Shown here: piece by piece, positions 28,574-39,689 of the stretch
How positions within the stretch are numbered: position 1 is the stretch's first letter
How the letters are laid out: each line of letters begins with the position of its first letter
DNA from: an uncultured Alphaproteobacteria bacterium
GTDB lineage: Bacteria; Pseudomonadota; Alphaproteobacteria; Geminicoccales; Geminicoccaceae
Length of the DNA stretch: 64,000 nucleotides
Assembly (NCBI GenBank): GCA_937926445.1
Contig: CALBAK010000026.1
Coordinates: 186,001-250,000, forward strand
Direction of reading: 5' to 3'
Notes under the pieces: generated by a model
Told to the model about the DNA's origin: nothing
Databases searched by the model: none
What the model saw: only the letters and a program-made list of their open reading frames with translations
Translations under genes and position numbers: made by a program

Positions 28574-30745
28574 TCACTCGCCGTAATAGCCGGCGAGTGC
28601 GAGCCGGGCCGCCCGGTCGCCGGGTCGCGCCCAGAGCGCGGCCTTGCGCGTGTCGACGCGGTTGAGCACCGCACCCGTGAGCTTCCCATCGAGCTCGCGG
28701 GCATCGGCGAGCGCGCGCGCCGCGAGCGCGCGCGCCGTCGTGCCCCAGCGTAGGACCAGGACAGCCCGGTCCACCGAAGGGGCAATCAGCCGGGCATCGG
28801 CCACCGCCAGGAGCGGTGCCGTGTCGAGGATCACGAGATCGAAGCGAGTCCGGCAGGCCGCGAGCAGCCGGCCGAGCCCCTCCGGTCCGAGCAGGCGGGT
28901 CGGGCGGTCGAGCCGCGCGCTGCCCGGCAGGACGACGAGGCCGGTCGGCGGGTCGAGCCGCAGCACGCTCTCGAGCGTGCACTCGCCGCCGAGGAGCTCG
29001 ACGAGGCCGGGCCGCGGCTCCGGGCCGAGCAGCTCCCGCACTCGCGGTCGGCGCAGATCGGCGTCGATCAGGAGGGTGCGCAGCCCCTCGACGGCGGCGA
29101 GCCGGCCGAGGCACATGGCGAGCGTGGTCTTGCCCTCGCCCGGCAAGCAAGAGGTGATCAGCACCACTCGGCCGCGGGCTTCGACCGGCCCTGCGAGGAG
29201 GCTCGCGAGCACGCCCCGCACAGCCTCGGCGAAGCGCCCGTTCGGTCGCTCGAGCAGATGGGCCTCGGGGGCGGCGCCCGTACGCCGCGAAAGGCTCGGC
29301 AGCGTCGCGAGAGGTGCGAGACCCAACACCGCGCGCAGGTCCTCGGTTGTCCGGAAGCCCTTCTCGGCGAGCTCGGCGAGGTAGACCGCGACGAGCGCCA
29401 CGATCGTCGACACGGTGAGAGCCACCGAGAGGACCAGACGCGGTTGCGGGAAGGCCGGCGCGCTCGGCGGCACCGCCTCGGAAATGACCCGCGCATCCGG
29501 CCGTTGCGCCGCCTCGCCCTGGGCACTGCGCTCGATCTGGCCGAGATACGACTCGTAGAGCCGCCGGCTGATCTCGGCCCGCTGCTCGAGCGCCTCCAGC
29601 TCCTGGCTCGTGCGCTCCCGCTCGGCAGCGCGCGCCTTGACCCGCTCGAGCTCGCGCTCGAGCGTCTGCTCCTTGGTCCGGGCGATCTGCAGGAGCCCCT
29701 CCTGCTCGCGCAGAATTGTCGCCTGTTCCGCTTCGATCCGCGCCTGGAGCTCCGCGATCTCGCGCCGTGCGTCGACGATGCGGGGATGGCGTTCGCCATA
29801 CTCGGCCTTGAGCTCGGCCTCGCGGCGCAGGCTCTGCGCCTTGAGCGCGTACAGGTTCTGCAAGAGCGTCGAAGAGCCGAGATCCTCGACCGGCGCGATC
29901 GGCTCGCCGCGCCGGATCTGTTCCTTGAGCCGGGTGATGCGGGCCTCTTTGGCGGCCCGCTCGAGCGAAGCCGCCACGAGCTCGCGCTCGAGCTGGAGCA
30001 GCCGCTCGCCGTCGCGGCCGGCGCGCTCGCCGCCGGCGGCCGCCCGCTCGCGCAAGGCGGCCAGAGCCGCGAGATCGGCCTCGTGCTGCGCTTTCGCGGC
30101 GGCGAGCCGCTCGCCGAGCCAAGCCGCGGCCCGCTCGGCACGCTCGACCTTGCTCGCGAGCTGGGCCAAGAGATAGTGTTCCGCTACCGCGTTGGCGATC
30201 CGCGCCGCCTTCTCGGGGTCGGCTGCCTTGAAGTTCACCGCGATCGCGTAGGTGCGCCCCTCGCGCGTCACCGTCAGACGTTCGAGGAACCGATCGACCC
30301 GCTCGGCGATCGGGTCGTCGGCCGGTTCCTCGCGCGGATCGCTTCCCGCACCGGCCTCGGGGGTACCGGCGAGCCGCTCCCAGAGACTCGCCACGATGCG
30401 CCCGGGCGAGGGCAGGGGGGCAAGCAGCTCCGGATCGTCCATCAATCCAAGGTTGATGACTATCTCCCGCGCCAGCGAGCGCGAAGCCAGGATCTGGACC
30501 TGGCTGTCGACCAGAGCGCTGTCGACCCAGCCCTGGGCCAGCCCCGGCGCCTCGCCCGGTCGACCGCGATCCGGGTCGATCAGCACGAGGGTGCTGGCCA
30601 CGTAGGTCCGTGGCACGAGGGAGAGGACCCCGACGCTCAGGCCACAGCCGATCAGGAGGATCGTGGCAATCAGCCCGGCCCGTCGCCGCAGCACGAGCAG
30701 GAGCTCGAGCAGCGACAGCTCGTTGCGGGGCGGAGCGGCGCTCAC
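28574..30745 (-). CDS. Wzc-like polysaccharide co-polymerase / bacterial tyrosine autokinase
   Basis: Inner-membrane protein controlling exopolysaccharide chain length and export. A Wzz domain (about residues 8-100, first TM around IATILLIGCGLSVGVLSLV) is followed by a long coiled coil (about 200-400). A second TM follows (about 445-465), then a cytoplasmic BY-kinase domain with Walker A CLPGEGKTTLAMCLGRLA, Walker A' LLIDADLRRP and Walker B-type FDLVILDTAPLL. The C-terminus has only GYYGE as a tyrosine cluster, which is short for the family. GTG 30745 overlaps the stop of the small gene upstream (GTGA), fixing the start. No glycosyltransferase, Wza or Wzx gene is adjacent. Confidence 0.88.
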   Translation of the reverse strand: MSAAPPRNELSLLELLLVLRRRAGLIATILLIGCGLSVGVLSLVPRTYVASTLVLIDPDRGRPGEAPGLAQGWVDSALVDSQVQILASRSLAREIVINLGLMDDPELLAPLPSPGRIVASLWERLAGTPEAGAGSDPREEPADDPIAERVDRFLERLTVTREGRTYAIAVNFKAADPEKAARIANAVAEHYLLAQLASKVERAERAAAWLGERLAAAKAQHEADLAALAALRERAAAGGERAGRDGERLLQLERELVAASLERAAKEARITRLKEQIRRGEPIAPVEDLGSSTLLQNLYALKAQSLRREAELKAEYGERHPRIVDARREIAELQARIEAEQATILREQEGLLQIARTKEQTLERELERVKARAAERERTSQELEALEQRAEISRRLYESYLGQIERSAQGEAAQRPDARVISEAVPPSAPAFPQPRLVLSVALTVSTIVALVAVYLAELAEKGFRTTEDLRAVLGLAPLATLPSLSRRTGAAPEAHLLERPNGRFAEAVRGVLASLLAGPVEARGRVVLITSCLPGEGKTTLAMCLGRLAAVEGLRTLLIDADLRRPRVRELLGPEPRPGLVELLGGECTLESVLRLDPPTGLVVLPGSARLDRPTRLLGPEGLGRLLAACRTRFDLVILDTAPLLAVADARLIAPSVDRAVLVLRWGTTARALAARALADARELDGKLTGAVLNRVDTRKAALWARPGDRAARLALAGYYGE

Positions 30746-31098
30746 GGCACCGGCGAGCCGGGCCCGATCCGGCCGGCCTCGACATCGGCCGCGCTCGCGA
30801 GCCAATCGAGAGCGAAAATCGGATTGCCGCCGAAGAGCGGGATCCGCAGCCGCTCGTTCGTGCTCGAGGTCTTCTCCCGTGGTGCCGAGCCCGGCACCAG
30901 CAGGTCCTCGGCGAGACCCGGCGGCGCGGCCGACTCGGTCGAACGCGCCGCGCCGCTGCGGCCAGCCTCGCTCCGATCCCAGCTACCGGGCGCGCGCGCG
31001 CCCGCCGCCGCGGCGATCGCGACGAGCGCCAGGAGCAGGACGAGCACCGACCAAGGGATCACGCTCGGCCGGCGTGCCGGGACGGGAAGGACGGCCAT
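30742..31098 (-). CDS. Small single-pass membrane protein of unknown function
   Basis: A 118-residue protein with a short basic N-terminus, one hydrophobic segment (about residues 14-34, VIPWSVLVLLLALVAIAA) and a polar, probably periplasmic tail ending in LFGGNPIFALDWLASAADV. I do not recognise a family. It is first in a two-gene operon, its stop overlaps the kinase start, and a good promoter lies just upstream, so it is likely a partner of the Wzc-like kinase. Confidence 0.6.
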   Translation of the reverse strand: MAVLPVPARRPSVIPWSVLVLLLALVAIAAAAGARAPGSWDRSEAGRSGAARSTESAAPPGLAEDLLVPGSAPREKTSSTNERLRIPLFGGNPIFALDWLASAADVEAGRIGPGSPVP

Positions 31099-31129
31099 GC
31101 TCTGCCACCATCGGTAGATCCAACCCGAC

Positions 31130-31159
31130 CATATACCGCAAGAGTTGATAAAGTCTCAA
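31130..31159 (-). promoter_or_regulatory. Sigma-70-type promoter for the kinase operon
   Basis: On the minus strand TTGAGA (31159-31154), an 18-base spacer and TATATG (31135-31130) sit 31 bases before the small gene, in a locally AT-rich patch that also contains TTTATCAAC. The -35 box overlaps the last codons and stop of comEC. Confidence 0.6.
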
Positions 31160-33312
31160 CGCCCGCCGAAATCTCGACGCTCGGCGGCGTTCGGCGTTCC
31201 GACCCGTACCCATGGCCAGCGCCCTCGAGTCTCCGCTACGGCCCTCCGCCGGATCGTCCCGTCCGGCTCGAGCCAGAGGGCGAGGCCGCCGGTCGCCGCG
31301 AGCGCCCGCGGGCCCAGGAGCTCGGCGGGTCCGCCGCCCGGGCAGCGCTCCGGACCCAGCCGAGCGATCACGAGCCCCGCCTCCCGACAGGCCTCGAGCA
31401 GCGCCTCCGGGCGGCGGGCGAGCGTCACCTGCACCCCACCCTGCTCGAGCAGGCAGCCCGCCCGGTCGCATCGTAGCCCGACCGCCACGCCCTCCGGCGC
31501 CGGCCCGCCCAGAGCCCGCAGGAGCGCGTCCTCGACGAGTTCGTCCCGCTCGAAGGCCAGGACCCGAGCGCCCTCGGGTGCGCGTGCTGCGATCTGGGCG
31601 AGCCAGGGTGTGGCGACGAGATCGGGCGGCCGCTCCCGCGCGATCAGGAACGCCGCCGGCAGGAGTGCGAGGAGGCCCAAGAACCGCCAGGGCCGGCGCC
31701 AGAGCGCGAGCCAGAGGCCGCCCGCCCAGAGAACAGCGAGCGCCGCGGCCGGCCACAACGGAACTGAAATGGCCGCGCCCGGCAGGTGGGCGGCCCAACG
31801 TGCGGTCGCGAGCAGGAGCTCGACGCCGGTCCCCATCGCCCGCACCGCGGGCTCCTCGAGGCCGAACGGCACGAGCAGCACGGCCAGGAGTCCGGCCGGC
31901 ATGATCCAGAAGGTGGTAAGCGGCACGGCCAGGAGGTTCGAGACCACCCCCGAGATCGCCACGGTCTGGAAGTGGAAGGCCGTGAGCGGCGCCGTGGCGA
32001 GGCTCGCCACCAGGGTCGTGGCAGCCACACCCGCCGGATAGCGCAGGACCCGGACGAGGATCCCGCCCTCTCTCGTGACGAGCCGGCGGCCGGCGACCTC
32101 CCAGACCGCGATCAGTGCCGAGACGGCAGCGAAAGAGAGCTGGAAGGACGCCCCCTCGACCGCCTCCGGTCGCAGCAGGACGACGACCACCGCCGCCCAG
32201 GCCAGAAGGCGCATCGAGAAGGGGTCGCGGTCGACCAGGATCGCCACGAGCGCGACCGCGACCATGAGGAACGCCCGCTGGGCCGGCACGGAGGCCCCGG
32301 AAAGCACGAGATAGAAGGCGGCCGCGAGCAGGGCCAGGAGTGCGGCAGGCTTGCGCGCCGGCCAACGCTCCGCCACCGCCGGCACGAGTGCGAACAGCCA
32401 GCGGCCGGCCAAGAGCACGGTGCCCGCCACGAGCGACATGTGCAGGCCCGAGATCGAGAGCAGATGGGCCAGCCCCGAGAGCTGGAAATCGCGCCAGATC
32501 GCGGCATCGAGCCCCGCTCGGACACCGGTCACCAGCGCCGCCGCCACGGCACCCGCCGGCCCCGGCAGCGGCTCGGAGAAGCGTTCGGCGAGCCGCGCCC
32601 GCAGCCGCGCCAGCACGAGCTCCGGCCCCTGCTCCCCCGGCCCCGCGGCCGGCTCCGGCCGGCCGAGAGCCCAGCCGACCGCTCCGATCCCCGCGAACCA
32701 GGCGTGGCGGGCATGGTCGAAGCCGCCCGGCACCACCGGCCCGCGCGGCGGCTGCAGCACCGCCCGCAGCCGGACCCGCTCGCCCACCTCGAGGTTTTCC
32801 CAGCCGTGCCGGACGGTGAGCCGCACCCGCTCGGGCGTCGCCGGCGGGTCGAGTCGCTCGATCCGAAGCCTGTCGAGCACGAGCCGCACCCCGGGCGAGC
32901 GCGGCTCGAGCTCGACGATGCGGCCGTCCAGGGTCCACACACCGGCCCGCGGCAGGACCGGCGCTTCGACGAGCGCGAGCCGAGTGGCCGCCGCCAGCAC
33001 CCCGAGGGCGAGCGCGGCGAGGCCGGCGAGCGGCAGGGCGCGGAGCGGTCGGGCCCGCCACAGTGCGATCGCCGCCCGGCCGGCGATGAGACCGGCGAGC
33101 CCGACCGCCAGGAGCGCCGGCATCGGCAGCGGGGCCGGCAGCGCGAAGTAGACGAGCACGCCCGCGGCGATCGCCACCGGCAGCCAGAGCGGCCAGCGGT
33201 CCGATTCGGCGAGCAGCGCCCGGCCGAACGCCCGGAAGGGCGCGAGCAAGATGCGCCGGCCGGCGCCCGCGGGCGCGATCGAAGCGGCCGTCGGGTGCAG
33301 CGCGGCGTGCAT
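31156..33312 (-). CDS. comEC: ComEC/Rec2-family DNA uptake channel protein
   Basis: Polytopic inner-membrane protein thought to conduct single-stranded DNA in natural transformation. An N-terminal DUF4131-type part with an OB-like segment ([23 protein letters not shown]) is followed by the competence core with [19 protein letters not shown], a hallmark of the family, then [19 protein letters not shown] and many TM helices. The C-terminal soluble portion is degenerate relative to the metallo-hydrolase of Bacillus ComEC, as is common in Alphaproteobacteria. ATG 33312 is chosen; further upstream the frame runs into the gltX leader. It is divergent from gltX across 62 bases. Confidence 0.9.
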   Translation of the reverse strand: MHAALHPTAASIAPAGAGRRILLAPFRAFGRALLAESDRWPLWLPVAIAAGVLVYFALPAPLPMPALLAVGLAGLIAGRAAIALWRARPLRALPLAGLAALALGVLAAATRLALVEAPVLPRAGVWTLDGRIVELEPRSPGVRLVLDRLRIERLDPPATPERVRLTVRHGWENLEVGERVRLRAVLQPPRGPVVPGGFDHARHAWFAGIGAVGWALGRPEPAAGPGEQGPELVLARLRARLAERFSEPLPGPAGAVAAALVTGVRAGLDAAIWRDFQLSGLAHLLSISGLHMSLVAGTVLLAGRWLFALVPAVAERWPARKPAALLALLAAAFYLVLSGASVPAQRAFLMVAVALVAILVDRDPFSMRLLAWAAVVVVLLRPEAVEGASFQLSFAAVSALIAVWEVAGRRLVTREGGILVRVLRYPAGVAATTLVASLATAPLTAFHFQTVAISGVVSNLLAVPLTTFWIMPAGLLAVLLVPFGLEEPAVRAMGTGVELLLATARWAAHLPGAAISVPLWPAAALAVLWAGGLWLALWRRPWRFLGLLALLPAAFLIARERPPDLVATPWLAQIAARAPEGARVLAFERDELVEDALLRALGGPAPEGVAVGLRCDRAGCLLEQGGVQVTLARRPEALLEACREAGLVIARLGPERCPGGGPAELLGPRALAATGGLALWLEPDGTIRRRAVAETRGRWPWVRVGTPNAAERRDFGGR

Positions 33313-33374
33313 GGTGCCCCCGGACCGTGCTAGAGGCCCGGCCACTCTCCCCCGAACCGCCGGGTTTTTCAACC

Positions 33375-34805
33375 ATGAGTGTAACCGTCCGCTTCGCTCC
33401 CTCACCGACGGGCTATCTGCACATCGGTGGCGCGCGGACCGCGCTCTTCAACTGGCTGTTCGCCCGCCACCATGGCGGTCGCTATCTCCTGCGCATCGAG
33501 GACACCGACCGGGCCCGCTCGACCGAGGAGGCGATCCGGGCGATCCTCGACGGCCTGCACTGGCTCGGGCTCGACCCGGACGAGCCGCCCGTCTTCCAGT
33601 CGAGCCGCTTCGAGCGGCACCGCGAGGTGGCGCTGCGGCTGCTCGCCGAGGGCAAGGCCTATCGCTGCTGGGCGACGCCCGAGGAGCTCGAGGCGATGCG
33701 CGAGAAGGCCCGCGCCGAGGGTCGGCCGATGCGCTACGACGGCCGCTGGCGCGACCGCGACCCGGCCGAGGCACCGCCCGGCGTAGCGCCCGTGATCCGC
33801 CTCAAGGCGCCGACCACCGGCGAGACGGTGGTCGAGGATCTCGTACAGGGCACGATCCGGGTCGCCAACGAGCAGCTCGACGACATGGTGCTGCTGCGCT
33901 CGGACGGCACGCCCACCTACATGCTCTCGGTCGTGGTCGACGACATCGACATGGGCATCACCCACGTCATCCGCGGCCACGATCATATCACCAACACCTT
34001 CCGCCAAAAGCAGCTCTACGAGGCGATCGGCGCGCCTTGTCCGGCCTTCGCCCACATCCCGCTGATCCACGGGCCGGACGGCGCCAAGCTCTCGAAGCGC
34101 CACGGTGCGCTTTCGGTCACCGAATACCGGACGATGGGCTTCTTGCCCGAGGCGATGCGCTGCTACCTCCTCAGGCTCGGTTGGGCGCACGGCGACAAGG
34201 AGCTGTTGACCGATGCGGAGGCGATCGCGCTCTTCGACCTCTCCGGGGTGGGCCGCTCGCCCGCCCGCTTCGACATGGCGAAGCTCCTCAACGTCAACGC
34301 CCACTTCCTGCGCCAGCGGAGCGACGAGGACCTGATCGCCCTCCTGGCGCCCTTTCTCGCCGCCGAGGGCCTCGTCCTCGGGGGCGAGGGCGAGCGGCGG
34401 CTGCGCGCCGGCATGGCGGGGCTCAAGGCCCGGGCCCGCACCCTCGTCGAGCTGGCCCGCGGGGCCGCGTTCTACCTCCGGTCGCGGCCCCTGCCGCTCG
34501 CCGCCGACGCCGCTGCTCGCCTCGACGCAGAGGCGCGGGCCGCACTCGCGGCGATCGCCCCCTTACTCGCGAACGAGGAGATCCCGTTCGAAGAGGCGGC
34601 GCTCGAGCAGGCTTGCCGGGCGTTCGCCGAACGGCAGGGCCTGAAATTCGCGACCCTCGCCCAGGCGCTCCGGGTCGCGCTCACGGGCTCGACCGTTTCG
34701 CCCGGATTGTTCGAGGTAATGGTCGTGCTCGGTCGGGCGGAGGTGCTGGGCCGCCTCGAGGATGCAGCCGAGGGTCGCAACCCGGTCCGGCCGCCCTCGA
34801 ATTGA
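33375..34805 (+). CDS. gltX: Glutamyl-tRNA synthetase
   Basis: Class I aminoacyl-tRNA synthetase, 476 aa. Motifs: [23 protein letters not shown] (HIGH), [34 protein letters not shown] (KLSKR as KMSKS), and the C-terminal anticodon-binding helices. ATG 33375 begins at the conserved [10 protein letters not shown] and is preferred to in-frame starts upstream. The gltX-gltA pair on the plus strand next to a divergent comEC is a recurrent alphaproteobacterial arrangement. Confidence 0.98.
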   Translation: MSVTVRFAPSPTGYLHIGGARTALFNWLFARHHGGRYLLRIEDTDRARSTEEAIRAILDGLHWLGLDPDEPPVFQSSRFERHREVALRLLAEGKAYRCWATPEELEAMREKARAEGRPMRYDGRWRDRDPAEAPPGVAPVIRLKAPTTGETVVEDLVQGTIRVANEQLDDMVLLRSDGTPTYMLSVVVDDIDMGITHVIRGHDHITNTFRQKQLYEAIGAPCPAFAHIPLIHGPDGAKLSKRHGALSVTEYRTMGFLPEAMRCYLLRLGWAHGDKELLTDAEAIALFDLSGVGRSPARFDMAKLLNVNAHFLRQRSDEDLIALLAPFLAAEGLVLGGEGERRLRAGMAGLKARARTLVELARGAAFYLRSRPLPLAADAAARLDAEARAALAAIAPLLANEEIPFEEAALEQACRAFAERQGLKFATLAQALRVALTGSTVSPGLFEVMVVLGRAEVLGRLEDAAEGRNPVRPPSN

Positions 34806-34889
34806 AGCCGCTCCGGCCGGCTGCTACGGTCCGCGCCGGGTCTTCTGCTGCACCTGCGAAGAGGGCGGCCCAGCGAGGGAGGACAGCCG

Positions 34890-36193
<1,304 letters not shown>

Positions 36194-36197
<4 letters not shown>

Positions 36198-36703
36198 CCG
36201 ACCTCGGCCGGCCCGCCGCCGGCCCCGGCGCGGCTCGCCATCACCTTGGCCGAGAAGATGCACTCGGTAGCGAGCTCCTCGCCCACGCGGGCGCGGCCTT
36301 CGAATTTCCAGATGCCGAGCCTCTGGCGTACCAGCACCACCTCGAGGGCGAGCGTGTCGCCCGGCCGTACCGGGCGGCGAAAGCGGGCCTGCTCCACCGT
36401 CGTGAAATAGACCGTGGTGCCGAGCGCGTCGGGGCCGAGGCTCGTGACTGCGAGCACGGCGGCCGCCTGGGCGAGCGCTTCGACGATGAGCACCCCGGGC
36501 ATGATCGGATCGGCCGGGAAGTGGCCCGGGAAGAAGGGCTCGTTCAAGGTGACGTTCTTGATTCCGACCGCCCGTTTGAAGGCCTCGACCTCGGTCAGCC
36601 GGTCGACCAACAGCATGGGGTAGCGGTGCGGGATGGCCCGCATGATGCCCGCATAGTCGACGTCCGGCAGCCGCGTGCCGACGGCCGTGCTCTCGCTCGT
36701 CAT
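36194..36703 (-). CDS. fabZ: 3-hydroxyacyl-ACP dehydratase FabZ
   Basis: Hot-dog-fold dehydratase of fatty-acid synthesis. 169 aa with the active-site His in [14 protein letters not shown] and the Glu-bearing helix after [25 protein letters not shown]. It follows skp after 47 bases. In most Alphaproteobacteria fabZ is flanked by lpxD and lpxA; here skp and then the gltA end flank it, so those genes are absent at this place. Confidence 0.97.
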
Positions 36704-36750
36704 CCCGTGCTGTCCCCCCTCGGGCCCGATGGTCGGCGGGCCTCTGCGCT

Positions 36751-37338
36751 TCAGTTGGCGGCCTCGGGCACCTTGACGCTCGGCAGCTTTCGATCGAGCC
36801 GGGCCATCACTTCGTCCGTGATGTCGATCTTCGGCGAGTAGAGCAGCACCGCCGAGGCCGGCAGCACGAGGTTGAAGCCGCGGGTCTCGGCGAGCTCGTC
36901 GACGATCTCCTTGAGCGCCTGGCGGACCTGCGCATTGGCCGCGCCGAGCGCCTCGTCGAGCTGTCGCCTTCGCTCGTTGGAGGCTCGTTGCAGCGCCTGC
37001 ACCGCCTCCTCGTACTCCTTGCGCTTGGCGGCGAAGGCCTCGGCCGCCAGCACGCCGCGCTGACGGGCGAGATCCTTGCCGACTTCGTTGAGCCGCTGCT
37101 CCTCCTTGGCGAGCTGGTCGAGGTAGAGCTTGCGGCGCACCTCGATCTGCTGCTGGATGCTCTTGGCGGCCTTCGAATCCCGGAGGATCCGTTGATGGTC
37201 CACCACGGCCGCGACCGCGGGCGGCAGCGCTTGCGCATCGGCCCGCGGCGCGAGGGCCAAGCCCGCCACGACGACCGGTCCCACCAGGGCCGCCCGCCGG
37301 CCGAGCCCGCGCCGCCGCGGCGCCCCTGCCTGCGCCAC
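36751..37338 (-). CDS. skp: Periplasmic OmpH/Skp-family chaperone
   Basis: Chaperone that holds unfolded outer-membrane proteins for BamA. 195 aa. A signal peptide (RRAALVGPVVVAGLALAPRADAQA) is followed by AAVVDHQRILRDSKAAKSIQQQ (OmpH start), a long coiled-coil of charged residues (about 55-130), and the C-terminal LPASAVLLYSPKIDITDEVMARLD. GTG 37338, seventeen bases after bamA, gives the natural signal-peptide length. Confidence 0.9.
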   Translation of the reverse strand: MAQAGAPRRRGLGRRAALVGPVVVAGLALAPRADAQALPPAVAAVVDHQRILRDSKAAKSIQQQIEVRRKLYLDQLAKEEQRLNEVGKDLARQRGVLAAEAFAAKRKEYEEAVQALQRASNERRRQLDEALGAANAQVRQALKEIVDELAETRGFNLVLPASAVLLYSPKIDITDEVMARLDRKLPSVKVPEAAN

Positions 37339-37354
37339 GCCGCCCGCTCCCGGC

Positions 37355-39640
37355 TCAGAACCGGGTGCCGAAGGAAATCCGGAAGGTCTCGGTCTCGTCC
37401 TCGTCCTCCTTGCGCACCGCATAGCCGAGATCGATCGCGAGCGGGCCGAGCGGCGACAGCCAGGAGAGCCCGACGCCGACCGACGCCCGCAGATCGCCGC
37501 TGTCGGCGATCTGCGGGCTGTTCAGGTCGATGTCGGTGAGCGTGCCGACATCGGTCCAGGCCCGCCCGAAGAAGCGCAGCTCCTTGGGCAGGCCCAAGGG
37601 GAAGCGGAGTTCGGCCGTACCGACATAGTAGAGATTGCCGCCGAGCGCGTCCTCGGTCCGCCGGTCGCGCGGGCCGATCCCGGCGAAGCTGAAGCCGCGG
37701 AAGGTCGAGCCGCCCACGAAGAAGCGCTCGGAGAGCGTCACGTCCTCCCCCGCGAAGCCGAAGATGTGGCCGGCCGAAAGGCCGAGATTGAGCACCCAAT
37801 CGGGGGCGAAGGGGTAGTACCAGTCGGCTCGGCCCTCGTGCTTGAGGTAGCGACTGTCGCCTCCGAGACCCGCGACCTCCTGCTCGATCCGCAGCGCGTA
37901 GCCCTCCGACGGCAGGAACCGCTGGTCGCGCCGGTCGTAGGTGAGGCTGTGCCCCACCGCCGACGTCCAGCGCGCACCCTCCTCGTCCTTGATGAAGGGC
38001 GAGGCGTCGCGGTCGACATCGTGGATCAGCGTCCGCTTGAGCGAATAGTACACGCCATGCCGCAGATTCTCGGTGAGCGGATAACCGGCGCGCAGCCGTC
38101 CGCCCGTGAGCGTCTCGTCGAAGTTCGACTCGCTCTGATAGTTGGTCTTGGTGCGGAACACGTCGAAACCGGCGGCGAGCTCGCGCTCGAGGAACCACGG
38201 CTCTGTGAAGCTCAGCTGGATGTTCTGTCGGCGCCCCGAGACGGTGAAGTTGGCGGTCAGGTCCTGGCCGCGACCCAACAGGTTGCGCTCGCGGAAGCGG
38301 ATGTCGCCGAGCGGCCCGTCCGAGGTCGAGTAGCCGGCACCGAAGGAGAGTTCGCCCGTGGACCGTTCGCTCACCCTGACCTTGATCACCGTCCGATCGG
38401 GAGCGCTGCCCGGTTCGTTGCGCACCTCCACCGTCTCGAAGAAGCCGAGATTGATGATCCGCTGGCGCGAGCGGCGCAGGAGTGCCACGTTGAAGGCGTC
38501 GCCCTCGGCGAGCCGGATCTCCCGCCGGATCACCGAATCGAGCGTGCGCAGATTGCCCGAGATGTCGATCCGCTCGACATAGACCCGCGGGCCCTCGCGC
38601 ACGTCGAAGGTGACGTCGACCGTGAGCGTGTCGCGGTTCTTGCGCTGCACCACGTCGATCTGGGTGAAGGCGTAGCCGAGCGAGCCCAGCTGGTCGGTGA
38701 GCCGCTGCACCGTGGCCTCGAGCTGGTCCGCGTCGAAGATCGCGCCCGGCTTGGCCTGCAGACTCGCCTGCAACTGCTCGGGAGCGAGGTCGGCCACCCG
38801 GCTCCGGATGTCGACCGTGCCGAACTTGTAGACCGGCCCCTCGTCGAGGGTGAAGGTGATGTAGAACTCCTTGCCGTCGGGCGTGAGTTCGGCGACCGCC
38901 GAAACCACCTGGAAGTCGGCGTAGCCGCGCGCGTTGTAGAACCGGCGCAAAAGCTCCTGGTCGAACTGCAGCCGGTCGGGGTCGTAGGTATCGTCGCTCG
39001 TGAAGAGCCGCCACCAGGCGGCCTCCACCGTCTGGATGACGCCGCGCAGCCTGCTGTCCGAGAAGGCTTCGTTGCCGACGAAGCTGATGCCCCGCACCTT
39101 GGTGACCGGGCCCTCCTCGATCTCGAAAACGAGGTCGACCCGGTTCTGGTCGAGCTCGATGATCTTGGGTTCGACCCTGGCCGAGAAACGTCCGCTCCTG
39201 CGGTAGAGGTCGAGGATCCGGCCGACCGCGTCCTGCACCCGCGCGCGGGTGAAGACCTGGCGCGGCCGGATCGCCACCTCGGCTTCGAGCACCTGGTCGG
39301 TGATCGCTCGGTTGCCCTCGAAGGCGATCCGGTTCACGATCGGATTCTCGACCACCTCGATCACGAGACGGTCGCCCTCGCGGCGGACCCGGACGTCCTC
39401 GAACAGACCCGTGGCGAACAGCGCCTTGAGCGAACCGTCGATCCCCTGGGCGGTGAACGGGTCGCCGCGCCGCAGCGTAAGGTAGCTCTCGATCGCCGCC
39501 TGCTCGACCCGCTGGTTGCCACGCACCACGATCTCCCGGATGCGGCCGCCCTCCTGGGCCACCGATACCGGGGGCTGACCCAGCGCCACGGCCGCGGCGA
39601 GGGCCGTGCCCAGAAGGGTGCGTCGCCAGCTCTTGCGCAT
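37355..39640 (-). CDS. bamA: Outer-membrane protein assembly factor BamA
   Basis: Core of the BAM complex inserting beta-barrels in the outer membrane. 761 aa: signal peptide (RRTLLGTALAAAVALG), five POTRA repeats (beginning IREIVVRGNQRVEQAAIES), and a C-terminal barrel with VGFRF-equivalent loop text GGSTFRGFSFAGIGPRD and the terminal beta-signal FRISFGTRF ending in Phe. Its presence shows that an outer membrane with beta-barrel proteins exists, whatever the fate of LPS. Confidence 0.97.
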   Translation of the reverse strand: MRKSWRRTLLGTALAAAVALGQPPVSVAQEGGRIREIVVRGNQRVEQAAIESYLTLRRGDPFTAQGIDGSLKALFATGLFEDVRVRREGDRLVIEVVENPIVNRIAFEGNRAITDQVLEAEVAIRPRQVFTRARVQDAVGRILDLYRRSGRFSARVEPKIIELDQNRVDLVFEIEEGPVTKVRGISFVGNEAFSDSRLRGVIQTVEAAWWRLFTSDDTYDPDRLQFDQELLRRFYNARGYADFQVVSAVAELTPDGKEFYITFTLDEGPVYKFGTVDIRSRVADLAPEQLQASLQAKPGAIFDADQLEATVQRLTDQLGSLGYAFTQIDVVQRKNRDTLTVDVTFDVREGPRVYVERIDISGNLRTLDSVIRREIRLAEGDAFNVALLRRSRQRIINLGFFETVEVRNEPGSAPDRTVIKVRVSERSTGELSFGAGYSTSDGPLGDIRFRERNLLGRGQDLTANFTVSGRRQNIQLSFTEPWFLERELAAGFDVFRTKTNYQSESNFDETLTGGRLRAGYPLTENLRHGVYYSLKRTLIHDVDRDASPFIKDEEGARWTSAVGHSLTYDRRDQRFLPSEGYALRIEQEVAGLGGDSRYLKHEGRADWYYPFAPDWVLNLGLSAGHIFGFAGEDVTLSERFFVGGSTFRGFSFAGIGPRDRRTEDALGGNLYYVGTAELRFPLGLPKELRFFGRAWTDVGTLTDIDLNSPQIADSGDLRASVGVGLSWLSPLGPLAIDLGYAVRKEDEDETETFRISFGTRF

Positions 39641-39689
39641 CCTGGGGTCCTTCTCGTTGGGGCAAGGGGAACCCGAAGGTGGGCCGGCT

